Assembly: GCA_002683405.1 (NCBI GenBank)
Contig: NYTH01000009.1
Coordinates: forward strand, 62,001-126,000
DNA length: 64,000 nt
Reading direction: 5' to 3'
Source of the DNA: Salinisphaeraceae bacterium
Lineage (GTDB): Bacteria > Pseudomonadota > Gammaproteobacteria > Nevskiales > Salinisphaeraceae
Positions 1 to 7,331 of this stretch are shown here, in pieces. Within the stretch, counting starts at the first letter, position 1, and each line of letters starts with the position of its first letter. The notes under the pieces are model-generated. The model made no database searches and was not told the DNA's origin. It saw only the letters and a program-made list of their open reading frames with translations. The position numbers were made by a program, and so were the translations under genes.

Positions 1-345
1 GCGCGGATCGCGCATGAAGCGCAGGAAGGTCCGCAGCCCGGCTTCGCTGCGCGCTTCCAGCGTAGGCTCGGCGGCCGCTTCCGCAGCATCCAGTGCCTGC
101 TTGAGCTGCTGGCTCACCCGGCTGTAGACCGCGATCAGCAGGCCCTCGGTGTTGCCGAATAACTGATAGAAGTAGCGGTCGGTAAAGCCGGCTTCCCGGC
201 ACACGGCGCGCACCGTGGCGGCCCGGTAGCCTTCCGTGCCGATCAGCTCGAAGCCGGCGTCGATGAAAGCTTCGCGACGCTCGGCGGTCCGCTGCGCCTG
301 CGATTGGCCGCCGTAGACGCGGCTGGGTTCGGTTTTCTGGTTCAT
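1..345 (-). CDS. TetR family transcriptional regulator (partial, C-terminus off window)
   Basis: The first 115 codons, beginning at the ATG at 345-343, read as a TetR N-terminal DNA-binding domain. An R-E-A-F-I-D-A-G-F-E helix (about residues 24-33) is followed by a helix-turn-helix around T-V-R-A-V-C-R-E-A-G (about 44-53) and the conserved F-T-D-R-Y-F-Y-Q-L-F-G-N recognition-helix block (about 54-65). The ligand-binding domain is mostly missing because the gene runs off the left edge. It is divergent from the SDR/monooxygenase operon. TetR proteins usually repress a divergent neighbour, so it is the best candidate to bind the paired palindromes at 621-665; that link is inference. Its start codon overlaps the stop of a 41-codon leader ORF (see 342-467). 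Confidence 0.9.
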   Translation of the reverse strand, partial: MNQKTEPSRVYGGQSQAQRTAERREAFIDAGFELIGTEGYRAATVRAVCREAGFTDRYFYQLFGNTEGLLIAVYSRVSQQLKQALDAAEAAAEPTLEARSEAGLRTFLRFMRDPR

Positions 346-467
346 GGTTTCGCCGTGCTCCGGACGCTGCCCGGATGGTGGCTGCCTGCCGGATTACGCG
401 CTGCGCGCTTCATCCGGCCTAGGAGCTGGCCGGCGTAGACCGATTTCGATGCGGGTTTCTGGGTCAT
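342..467 (-). other. 41-codon leader ORF; likely truncated duplicate of the tetR 5' end
   Basis: An ORF starting at the ATG at 467-465 encodes M-T-Q-K-P-A-S-K-S-V-Y-A-G-Q at its N-terminus, closely matching M-N-Q-K-T-E-P-S-R-V-Y-G-G-Q of the tetR gene downstream (about 30 of 42 bases identical over 14 codons). After this match the frame runs into a REP-like palindrome and ends in a TGA that overlaps the tetR ATG by 4 bases. The simplest reading is a duplicated tetR start, cut off by the repeat. The stop/start overlap could also couple tetR translation to this leader. Whether it is translated is not known. Confidence 0.45.
387..422. repeat. REP-like extragenic palindrome, copy 1
   Basis: The core is TGCCGGAT, then GCGC-TGC-GCGC, then ATCCGGC. 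The outer CCGGAT/ATCCGG and the inner GCGC/GCGC both pair. It is nearly identical to copy 3 at 575-610 and resembles gammaproteobacterial REP/BIME units. Confidence 0.7.
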
Positions 468-519
468 GCTGGCGACGTCTCCTGATCGATGGCGGCTCAC
501 GCCCGGTTACCCCGTTCCC

Positions 520-550
520 GTAGGCCGGATGCAGCGAAGCGAAATCCGGC
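520..550. repeat. REP-like extragenic palindrome, copy 2 (opposite orientation)
   Basis: GTAGGCCGGAT and ATCCGGC flank an AGCGAAGCG core. It shares the outer stem and the flanking GTAGGCCGGAT with the other copies, but read on the opposite strand, so the three units together look like a BIME-type cluster. Confidence 0.6.
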
Positions 551-574
551 TTTGCCTGGCTGGGGGCTGCCGCT

Positions 575-610
575 TGCCGGATTGCGCGCTGCGCGCTTCA
601 TCCGGTCTAC
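575..610. repeat. REP-like extragenic palindrome, copy 3
   Basis: Same unit and orientation as copy 1 at 387-422, with only a few differences across about 34 bases. It ends about 10 bases before the paired operators upstream of the SDR gene. Confidence 0.7.
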
Positions 611-620
611 GTCTATTATT

Positions 621-665
621 TGACGACATGCGTCCTCAAATGTAAAGTGAGGACAACTGTCATCA
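621..665. promoter_or_regulatory. Two palindromic operators, TGAnGAC-N4-GTCnTCA
   Basis: Two 18-bp palindromes lie at 621-638 and 648-665, each fitting TGA-n-GAC-N4-GTC-n-TCA. Their centres are 27 bp apart. The first extends to TTTGA/TCAAA on both sides. The second ends right at the proposed SDR start (667), so a bound dimer would block translation initiation and probably transcription. The size and symmetry fit TetR-family operators, and the divergent tetR gene at 1-345 is the likely owner. Confidence 0.7.
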
Positions 666-666
666 A

Positions 667-1554
667 ATGGACGCTTATTCGATGAAGAACTTCAAAAACA
701 AGGTCGCCGCCATCACCGGCGCGGGTTCCGGCATTGGCCGGGCGCTGGCGCTGCAGCTCGCTGAGGCCGGCTGCCATCTGGCGCTCAGCGACATCAATGC
801 TGAAAACCTCGCCGTCACGGCCGATCAGCTCCGGCCGCATGGCGTAACCGTGACCACCGCGACGCTCGACGTGGCCGACCGCGCCGCCGTAACCGCCTGG
901 GCAGAAACCGTGGTGCGTGATCACGGCCGCGTGAACCTCATCTTCAACAACGCCGGCGTGGCGCACGCCTCGGCGGCCGAGACCGCGCCCATTGAAGACT
1001 TCGAGTGGCTGATGAATATCAACTTCTGGGGCGTGATTCACGGCACCCAGGCGTTCATGCCGCATCTGCGGGCGTCGGGCGAGGGGCACGTGATTAACGT
1101 GTCCAGCCTGTTCGGATTGATCGGCATGCCCACGCAATCGACCTACTGCGCGGCCAAGTTTGCCGTGCGCGGCTATACCGAAACGCTGCGCATGGAGCTC
1201 GACCTGGAAGGCGCGCCGGTGAGTGCGACCTGCGTGCATCCCGGCGGCGTGGCCACGCAGATTAACCAGTCCAGCCGCGTGGACGACAGCGTCGCGAAAC
1301 TGACCGGCGATTCGCTTGCCGCGCACAAGCGCCGCGCCGAAAAGGCCATACAGACCACCACGCCGGAAAAGGCCGCCCGGATCATCCTGAAGGCCGTGCA
1401 AAAGAACGAGCGGCGCGTGGTGGTGGGGCCGGACGCCCGCGCCATCGACAAGCTTGCCCGGCTACTCGGCTCGGGCTACCAGTCACTGATTCTGCGCCGC
1501 TACCCGCGCGGCAAGAAGACCGGCAACTCGCAGGAGCAATCTCATGCCGTTTGA
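667..1554 (+). CDS. SDR family NAD(P)-dependent oxidoreductase
   Basis: This is a classical short-chain dehydrogenase of 295 residues. The cofactor-binding glycine motif TGAGSGIG is at residues 17-24, NNAGV near 94-98, the catalytic Ser in NVSSLFG (about 146-147), and the YxxxK pair at Y160/K164. It should oxidise or reduce an alcohol/ketone with NAD(P)H. Its stop overlaps the start of the Baeyer-Villiger-type monooxygenase by 11 bases, so the two probably act in sequence (alcohol to ketone to ester). The ATG at 667 is used with GAGGA at 650-654 as a weak, distant Shine-Dalgarno. An ATG at 682 (M-K-N-F) is a possible alternative that would match common SDR lengths better. The substrate cannot be told from sequence. 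Confidence 0.9.
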   Translation: MDAYSMKNFKNKVAAITGAGSGIGRALALQLAEAGCHLALSDINAENLAVTADQLRPHGVTVTTATLDVADRAAVTAWAETVVRDHGRVNLIFNNAGVAHASAAETAPIEDFEWLMNINFWGVIHGTQAFMPHLRASGEGHVINVSSLFGLIGMPTQSTYCAAKFAVRGYTETLRMELDLEGAPVSATCVHPGGVATQINQSSRVDDSVAKLTGDSLAAHKRRAEKAIQTTTPEKAARIILKAVQKNERRVVVGPDARAIDKLARLLGSGYQSLILRRYPRGKKTGNSQEQSHAV

Positions 1555-3051
1555 TACCGAAGCACCCGGCAACACGCAGCACGTGGATGTCCTGATCGTG
1601 GGCGCGGGCCTGTCCGGCATCGATGCCGCCTACCGGCTGCAGACCGAATGCCCCGGCAAGTCCTATGCGATTGTCGAGGCCCGCCAGGCCATCGGCGGCA
1701 CCTGGGATCTGTTCCGTTATCCCGGCATCCGCTCGGATTCGGACATGAGCACCCTGGGTTTTCCCTTCGAGCCCTGGGACAGCGACGTGAGCATCGCCTC
1801 CGGCGACACCATCCGGGCCTATATTCAGGACACCGCCGCCAAGTACGGCATCGACCGGGAGATTCGCTTCGGCCACCGCGTGGTCGAGGCCAACTGGTCG
1901 TTCGAGGCCGCGCAGTGGACCGTGACCTGCGAAACCGACGATGGCCGCACGACTTTCACCTGCGGTTTCCTCTATGCCTGCTCCGGCTACTACAACTACG
2001 AGGCCGGCTATCTGCCGGAATTTCCGGAAGTGGACGCGTATGAGGGCAGGATGGTGCACCCGCAGCACTGGCCGGAAGGCCTCGACGTAACCGGCAAGAA
2101 GATCGTGGTGATCGGCAGCGGCGCCACCGCGATCACGCTGGTGCCCTCGCTGGTGGACCAGGCCGCGCACGTCACCATGCTGCAGCGCTCGCCCAGCTTC
2201 GTGGTGAATCTGCCGTGGATGGACGGCATGGCCGGCAAGCTGCGCCGCTTTCTGCCGGATCGCACCGTCGCGCAGCTGGTGCGCTGGAAGAACATCGGCC
2301 TGAGCATGTACTTCTACCAGTACGCCCGCCGGCGGCCGGACGACACTCGCTCCAAGCTGCTCAAATTCGCCCAGAAGCAGCTGGGCGACAAGGTGGACGC
2401 GAAGAAGCACTTCAACCCCGACTACAAGCCCTGGGACCAGCGCCTGTGCATCGCGCCGGGCGGCGACCTGTTCAAGGTGCTGCGCAAGGGCCAGGCGTCG
2501 GTGGTCACCGATCACATCAAGCGCTTCACCAAGACCGGCATCGAAACCGAGTCCGGCGAGCATCTGGACGCCGACATCGTGGTCACCGCCACCGGCCTGG
2601 TGGTGCAGCTGTTCGGCGGCGCATCGCTAAGCGTGGACGGCGACGCCGTGAACACCGCCGACAAGCTCATCTACAAGGGCATGATGCTGGACGGCGTGCC
2701 CAACTTCGCCTTTGCCTTCGGCTACACCAACGCCTCGTGGACGCTCAAGTGCGACCTGACCGCGCAGTACGTCTGCCGGCTGCTCAACCGCATGGACCGG
2801 AAGAACAAGCCGATCTGCCTGCCCGAGCCGGCCAGCAGCGTGGAAGCCGACCCGATGGTCGACCTGGACTCCGGCTACATCCAGCGGGCGAAGCACATCA
2901 TGCCCCGGCAGGGCAGGGCAGCGCGGCGCCGTGGAAAGTGCACCAGAACTATGCCCTGGACTTCGCCACCACCAAGCTCAGCCGGGTTGAAGACGGCACC
3001 CTGAAACTGCTGTCGGCCGGCGAGGTGGCCGATGTCGTCCATCAGGGCTAA
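1544..3051 (+). pseudogene. Baeyer-Villiger-type flavin monooxygenase, frameshifted near the C-terminus
   Basis: This is an FAD/NADPH-dependent monooxygenase. The first Rossmann motif V-G-A-G-L-S-G is at residues 19-25. The Baeyer-Villiger fingerprint is YEGRMVHPQHWP at 166-177 (consensus F-x-G-x3-H-x3-W-P, with Tyr for Phe). The second Rossmann motif I-G-S-G-A-T-A follows at about 188. The pentamer AGGGC is present twice in tandem (2910-2914 and 2915-2919), which shifts the frame. The continuous frame therefore stops at 3004 (486 aa) with an unrelated Arg/Pro-rich tail. With one pentamer fewer, the frame would run to 3051 and end in the W-K-V-H-Q-N-Y family-like tail (about 500 aa). All catalytic motifs precede the shift, so some activity is possible. 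A sequencing error is also possible. It forms an operon with the SDR gene. Confidence 0.85.
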
Positions 3052-3083
3052 TTCGCTGAAAACTCACCCGTTCTGAATCCGGA

Positions 3084-3127
3084 GCCCGTGCGCCTGCGTA
3101 GTCGTAGGGACCAGGCGCATTACGGGC
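3084..3127. other. Strong intergenic hairpin
   Basis: GCCCGT+GCGCCTG at 3084-3096 pairs with CAGGCGC (3112-3118) and ACGGGC (3122-3127), with a 3-base bulge and a 15-base loop. It sits between the monooxygenase and the ferritin-like gene. There is no T-run, so a classical terminator is unlikely. It could be another extragenic palindrome or a 5' leader structure. The rest of 3128-3261 holds nothing I recognise. Confidence 0.5.
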
Positions 3128-3261
3128 AGAGCATCGGCGGTATCCGGCTATACGGTTTCGGATGGCCCGCCGCCGTTGGGGTTTCTGACTGTCTTGTCTT
3201 GCTGCGTCTGGGGTCGGCTTATTCGAGCCGGTCAAACTTCAAGCAACGGAAGGACTCACTT

Positions 3262-4275
3262 ATGAGCCGAACCCCCGACAAGGACGAAGAACTCCACGAC
3301 ATGATGCAGACCTACAGCGCCAACCGGCGCCGTTTTCTGCGCAACACGGCCGGCGCTGGCGCGGGGCTGTTCGGCAGCGTGCTGCTGGGCGCCTGCGGTG
3401 GCAACAGCAGCAGCTCGAATGCACAGGCGCCCATGGGGGACGCGCCGGACGGGGGTCCGTCGGATCCCCAGATTCTCAATTTCGCGCTGAACCTGGAGTA
3501 TCTCGAGGCGGAGTTCTACCTGCGGGCTGCGACCGGGCAGGGTCTGTCCGACGATCTGATTACCGGCGTGGGCGGCCCGCCCGGCATGGTGACCGGGGGC
3601 GCGCAGGTGCCGTTTCAGACACCGACCCTTCGCGAATACGCCAACGAGATTGCCGACGACGAGCGCGACCACGTGGCGTTTCTGCGGGCGGGCCTGGGTA
3701 ACGCGGCGGTTGCGCGGCCTACGCTGAATCTCCAGGAAGCCTTTACTACGGCGGCGCAGGCCGCAGGCATTGTCCAGCCGGGGCAGATGTTTGATCCGTA
3801 CGCCAACGAGAACAACTTCCTGCTGGCGGCCTACATCTTCGAGGACGTCGGCGTGACGGCGTACAAGGGAGCGGCCCGCTTCGTCGACAACCCGGATTTC
3901 CTCGAGGCGGCGGCCGGTTTGCTGGCTGCCGAGGCGTATCACGCCGGTCTGCTGCGCGGCGTGCTGTACTCCCTCGGCGCCAACATGCCCGCGCTGCGTG
4001 ATAACGCCGACGCCATTTCCGATGCCCGCGATTCGCTCGACGGCCCGGACGATCTGGACCAGGGTATCTCGCCGCGCATGGTCACGCTTAACGACACGCA
4101 GGGCCCGGTCACGGCCTCCAACATCGTGCCGCTCGACGACAACGGCCTAGCCTTCAGCCGGTCGCCGGGTCAGGTGCTGAACGTGGTGTACTTGACTTCG
4201 GGCTCCGAAACGTCGGGCGGATTCTTCCCGGACGGCGTGAACGGCGATCTGAACACCAGCGCCGACTCGAGCTGA
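3262..4275 (+). CDS. Ferritin-like domain protein, TAT-exported lipoprotein
   Basis: The 337-residue product starts at the ATG at 3262, with GGAAGGA about 8 bases upstream. An N-terminal N-R-R-R-F-L-R twin-arginine motif (about 22-28) precedes a hydrophobic stretch ending in the lipobox-like L-L-G-A-C, so it is probably exported folded and lipid-anchored. The body has helices with E-Y-L-E-A-E-F-Y and D-D-E-R-D-H-V-A-F-L, the Glu/His spacing of a ferritin-like four-helix bundle (Ferritin_2 / desiccation-related family). Metal binding and peroxide or desiccation protection are family-level expectations. A strong terminator follows at 4343-4373, so it is probably monocistronic. Confidence 0.8.
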   Translation: MSRTPDKDEELHDMMQTYSANRRRFLRNTAGAGAGLFGSVLLGACGGNSSSSNAQAPMGDAPDGGPSDPQILNFALNLEYLEAEFYLRAATGQGLSDDLITGVGGPPGMVTGGAQVPFQTPTLREYANEIADDERDHVAFLRAGLGNAAVARPTLNLQEAFTTAAQAAGIVQPGQMFDPYANENNFLLAAYIFEDVGVTAYKGAARFVDNPDFLEAAAGLLAAEAYHAGLLRGVLYSLGANMPALRDNADAISDARDSLDGPDDLDQGISPRMVTLNDTQGPVTASNIVPLDDNGLAFSRSPGQVLNVVYLTSGSETSGGFFPDGVNGDLNTSADSS

Positions 4276-4342
4276 GCGTCCACAGCTGACGCAGTAACGC
4301 GCCCGGTGCGCTGACACGGCATCAGGCGCTCACGTCCGACCA

Positions 4343-4373
4343 GCCGGGCCCGGCTCACGGGTCCGGCTTTTTT
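4343..4373 (+). terminator. Rho-independent terminator after the ferritin-like gene
   Basis: A 10-bp stem (4343-4352 with 4358-4367, one G-U pair) has a 5-base loop GCTCA and is followed by six T residues at 4368-4373. Confidence 0.9.
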
Positions 4374-4455
4374 GTGCCTGTCTCGAACGCCCGGGCGCAC
4401 CGCGAACGCGCGGGCCCGAGACTCAGCCAAGGCTCTCCATAAGGACGCTATAGTA

Positions 4456-4474
4456 AATAATAATAATTCGTATT
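4456..4474. promoter_or_regulatory. Candidate Fur box upstream of the siderophore receptor
   Basis: By my hand alignment 13 of 19 bases match GATAATGATAATCATTATC. It lies in a conspicuously AT-rich patch 45 bp before the receptor ATG at 4520, overlapping a possible -10 region (TATAGT at about 4449-4454). Iron repression by Fur would fit the operon content. Confidence 0.55.
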
Positions 4475-4519
4475 AACATACGCTCCTGTTTTATCGAGTC
4501 AAAGCGTGGGAGAGGGGAC

Positions 4520-6967
4520 ATGGGGAAGATCATGAAGCAGTCGGGCCGGCCGGCGGCCGCGCGCGGCTATGCGCTGGCGGTAGGCGTGGGCATGGCTGCG
4601 CTGACCGGTTACGTATCGCCCGTGCTGGCGCAGGGTGACGCACCAGACGCGGCGGTCGAGGCCGGCCAGGTGCAGTTTGAAATCGCGGCCCAGCCGCTGG
4701 CTGCGGCGCTGGCGCAGTTCAGCGAGCAGTCCGGCATCCGCGTGTCTGTCGAAGGTGGACTGATCGCCAACAAGCGCTCGCCGGGCGTGCGCGGGGTGAT
4801 GATGTCTGACGAGGCGCTGGAACGCCTGCTGGACGGTACCGGCCTGGGCTTCCGGGTGAGCGAGGATGATAGTCGGCGACTGGTGGCGGCCAGCACGGCT
4901 GCAGGCGAGTCCAGCCTGGCGCCGCTCAACGTCAGCGCCGGCAAGATCACCTCGCCGCGCGAACTGCAGCCGGTGTACGCCGGCGGCCAGGTGGCCCGGG
5001 GCGGCAACCTGGGCATTCTGGGCAACAAGGACTTCATGGATACGCCCTTCAACCAGACCAGCTATACCGACGAGTACATCGAAGACACCCAATCGAAGAC
5101 GCTGACCCAGGCGCTGGAAACCAGCCCGTCGGTGCGCCGGACCGGCGGCCGCTACTCGTCGGAAGACAACTTCACCATCCGCGGCTTTGGCGTGAACGGC
5201 GTCAACGTCAGTTATGACGGTTTCTATGGTCTGGGCACCTTCCGGCGCAACAGCCTGCAGGAGATCGCCCGCGTTGAGGTGCTGAAGGGGCCGAGCGCGC
5301 TGCTCAACGGCGTGCCGCCGGATGGCGGCGTCGGCGGGACAATCAATCTTGTGCCCAAGCGGGCGACGGATGTGCCGGTCACCGATCTGCATCTGAGCTA
5401 TTACGAGGACTCGATCTTCGAAGGCCATATCGACATCGGCCGGCGTTTCGGCGAGGCCAACGCCTTTGGTGTCCGCGTGAACGCCCTGCACAGCGATGGT
5501 GAGACGCCGTTCGACAACAACGAGGAGCAGCTCACCCTGGGCAGCGTGGCGCTGGATTACCTGGGCGAGAAATTGCGGCTGTTCGCCAACATCAATATCG
5601 AGGAGCAGCAGCAGGACGCCGCGACCTTCGGCGCGTTCGTGTCGGGCGCTTCTGGTGTGCCCAGCGCGCCTGACGGCCGCAACAACCTGGCGGCGCCGTT
5701 CACGAAAACCGAGACCGAGCGTAGCTACAACCTGCTGCGCGCCGAGTACGACATCAACGACAACTGGATGGCGGAAGTCGGCTACGGCTGGCAGGAAAGC
5801 GAGGAGCTTCAGTACGTCCATTTCGCCGTGCCCATCATCAATGACGCCGGCGACTATACCGAGCCGACCTTCTACCGCTTCCGTGAAGGCGATTACGATT
5901 ATCAGTCCGCCAACGCGCGGCTGACGGGTCGCTTCATTACGGGGCCCGTGCGGCACACGGTGTCGATCAGCGCCTATACCGTGGACCGCGACGTGGATTC
6001 GGATACGCGCAGCGCCTTCGGCCCCGAGTTCGGTGATCAGGTCTTCAACATCTACGACCCGCAGCCTTCGCAGTACACCGAGCCGGATTTCAGCACGATC
6101 ACGCCGTCGCGGGCGCAGTTCGAGCTCATCCAGGAAGGCATTGCCATTTCGGACACGCTCGGTTTCATGGAGGATCGGCTGCAGCTGACCGTCGGCGCGC
6201 GGCACCAGAGCCTGAAGAACCGGAATGTCGGGACCGGCACGACCAACTACGACGAGTCGCGGATCACGCCGGCGGCCGCCGTCATCTACCGCGTGGTAGA
6301 TACCGTTGCCCTGTATGCCAACTACATCGAAGGGCTTACGGAAATCCAGACCCCCAGCAATGTGGTCAACAGCAACGACACCTTTGACCCCGCCCAGACC
6401 GAGCAGTACGAGGTGGGCGCGAAGATGGACATGGGCCGGCTGGCCACCACGCTGTCGGTTTTCGAGATCACCCAGCCCAACGGCGTGACCGACCCGGTCA
6501 CCAATATCTTCAGCCTCGACGGCGAGCAGCGTAACCGCGGCGTCGAGCTGGAGACCTTCGGCGAAATCATGCCGGGCCTGCGCCTGGTGGGCGGTGTGGC
6601 CTACATCGATGCCAAGCAGGTGAAGACCGACGGCGGCGGCGCCAACGACGGCAACAAGGCCAGCGGCGTGCCGGAGTTGCGCGCCAATTTCTACGGCGAA
6701 TGGGATACGTTTTTCCTGCCGGCGCTGACGCTCACCGCAGGGCTGATTCATACGGACAGCCAGTTCATCAACGCCGCCAACACCTTCAGCATCGACGACT
6801 GGACCCGAGTGGACCTGGGCGCCCGCTATCTGACGGCGATACAGGGCAGAGACGTAACGCTGCGTCTGCGCCTGACCAACGCGCTGGGCAAGGACTACTG
6901 GGAGAATTCGTCGCTGGCCCTGGGCGAGCCGCGTTCGGTCAGCCTGTCCACGTCGATCAACTTCTAG
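4520..6967 (+). CDS. TonB-dependent siderophore receptor with STN domain
   Basis: This 815-residue outer-membrane receptor has a signal peptide of about 38 residues (ending V-L-A). It is followed by an STN domain (about 50-120, F-E-I-A-A-Q-P-L-A-A-A-L), a plug (about 155-270, with T-I-R-G-F-G-V-N-G) and a 22-strand barrel ending in the terminal Phe of S-T-S-I-N-F. It imports a ferric siderophore using TonB energy. The layout matches the FpvA/FecA/FhuE class. GAGAGGGGA just upstream is the Shine-Dalgarno. STN domains normally contact a FecR-type anti-sigma factor, yet no sigma/anti-sigma pair lies in this window. It heads the operon that includes DUF3649, PepSY and DUF3325 proteins. Confidence 0.92.
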   Translation: MGKIMKQSGRPAAARGYALAVGVGMAALTGYVSPVLAQGDAPDAAVEAGQVQFEIAAQPLAAALAQFSEQSGIRVSVEGGLIANKRSPGVRGVMMSDEALERLLDGTGLGFRVSEDDSRRLVAASTAAGESSLAPLNVSAGKITSPRELQPVYAGGQVARGGNLGILGNKDFMDTPFNQTSYTDEYIEDTQSKTLTQALETSPSVRRTGGRYSSEDNFTIRGFGVNGVNVSYDGFYGLGTFRRNSLQEIARVEVLKGPSALLNGVPPDGGVGGTINLVPKRATDVPVTDLHLSYYEDSIFEGHIDIGRRFGEANAFGVRVNALHSDGETPFDNNEEQLTLGSVALDYLGEKLRLFANINIEEQQQDAATFGAFVSGASGVPSAPDGRNNLAAPFTKTETERSYNLLRAEYDINDNWMAEVGYGWQESEELQYVHFAVPIINDAGDYTEPTFYRFREGDYDYQSANARLTGRFITGPVRHTVSISAYTVDRDVDSDTRSAFGPEFGDQVFNIYDPQPSQYTEPDFSTITPSRAQFELIQEGIAISDTLGFMEDRLQLTVGARHQSLKNRNVGTGTTNYDESRITPAAAVIYRVVDTVALYANYIEGLTEIQTPSNVVNSNDTFDPAQTEQYEVGAKMDMGRLATTLSVFEITQPNGVTDPVTNIFSLDGEQRNRGVELETFGEIMPGLRLVGGVAYIDAKQVKTDGGGANDGNKASGVPELRANFYGEWDTFFLPALTLTAGLIHTDSQFINAANTFSIDDWTRVDLGARYLTAIQGRDVTLRLRLTNALGKDYWENSSLALGEPRSVSLSTSINF

Positions 6968-6986
6968 CCGGACGTTTGCGCGACTC

Positions 6987-7331
6987 GTGAGCAGCAGGGT
7001 CTTGTCGACAAAGCGGACAAGCCGTTCCGGCGCCGCGGCCGGCCGACTGAAAGGGTCGGCCGCGGTGGCCGTGACCAGCCGGCTGCTGGCGGCCACCCTG
7101 GGCGGCTACGCCTTGTCCGTGGTGGCCGGCGTGGTGGCGGGCTACGGCCTGAGCGTCGCCCGGCCGGACGCCGTGCTGGTCGGGATGATGTTCAGCTTCG
7201 TGGTCTACACCGGGGCTTTCCTGTGGGCGTTTTCCACGCGCAGCGCCACCCGCGCCTGGCTGGGCATGGTGGTTCCGACGCTGCTGCTGGCCGGGCCGGC
7301 CTGGTGGATCACGCAGGGAGGCTTTGCGTGA
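6987..7331 (+). CDS. DUF3649-type membrane protein of iron uptake operon
   Basis: This 114-residue protein starts at GTG 6987. It has two or three membrane segments (about 32-52, 60-80 and 88-108) with L-G-G-Y-A-L and R-A-W-L-G-M signatures. The sequence pattern and position (between a siderophore receptor and a PepSY membrane protein) match the DUF3649 family, often annotated as an iron transporter accessory protein. The biochemical role is unknown. Its stop overlaps the next gene start by 4 bases, implying translational coupling. Confidence 0.75.
   Translation: MSSRVLSTKRTSRSGAAAGRLKGSAAVAVTSRLLAATLGGYALSVVAGVVAGYGLSVARPDAVLVGMMFSFVVYTGAFLWAFSTRSATRAWLGMVVPTLLLAGPAWWITQGGFA

Noticed and set aside
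3088-3261. In-frame N-terminal extension of the ferritin-like protein
   Set aside because: It covers a strong hairpin, has atypical composition, and the ATG at 3262 has a good ribosome-binding site directly before a twin-arginine signal.
4499-7096. 865-codon minus-strand open frame opposite the siderophore receptor
   Set aside because: It is a GC-driven shadow: the plus strand encodes a full receptor with signal peptide, STN, plug and terminal Phe, whereas the opposite frame has no recognisable domain.
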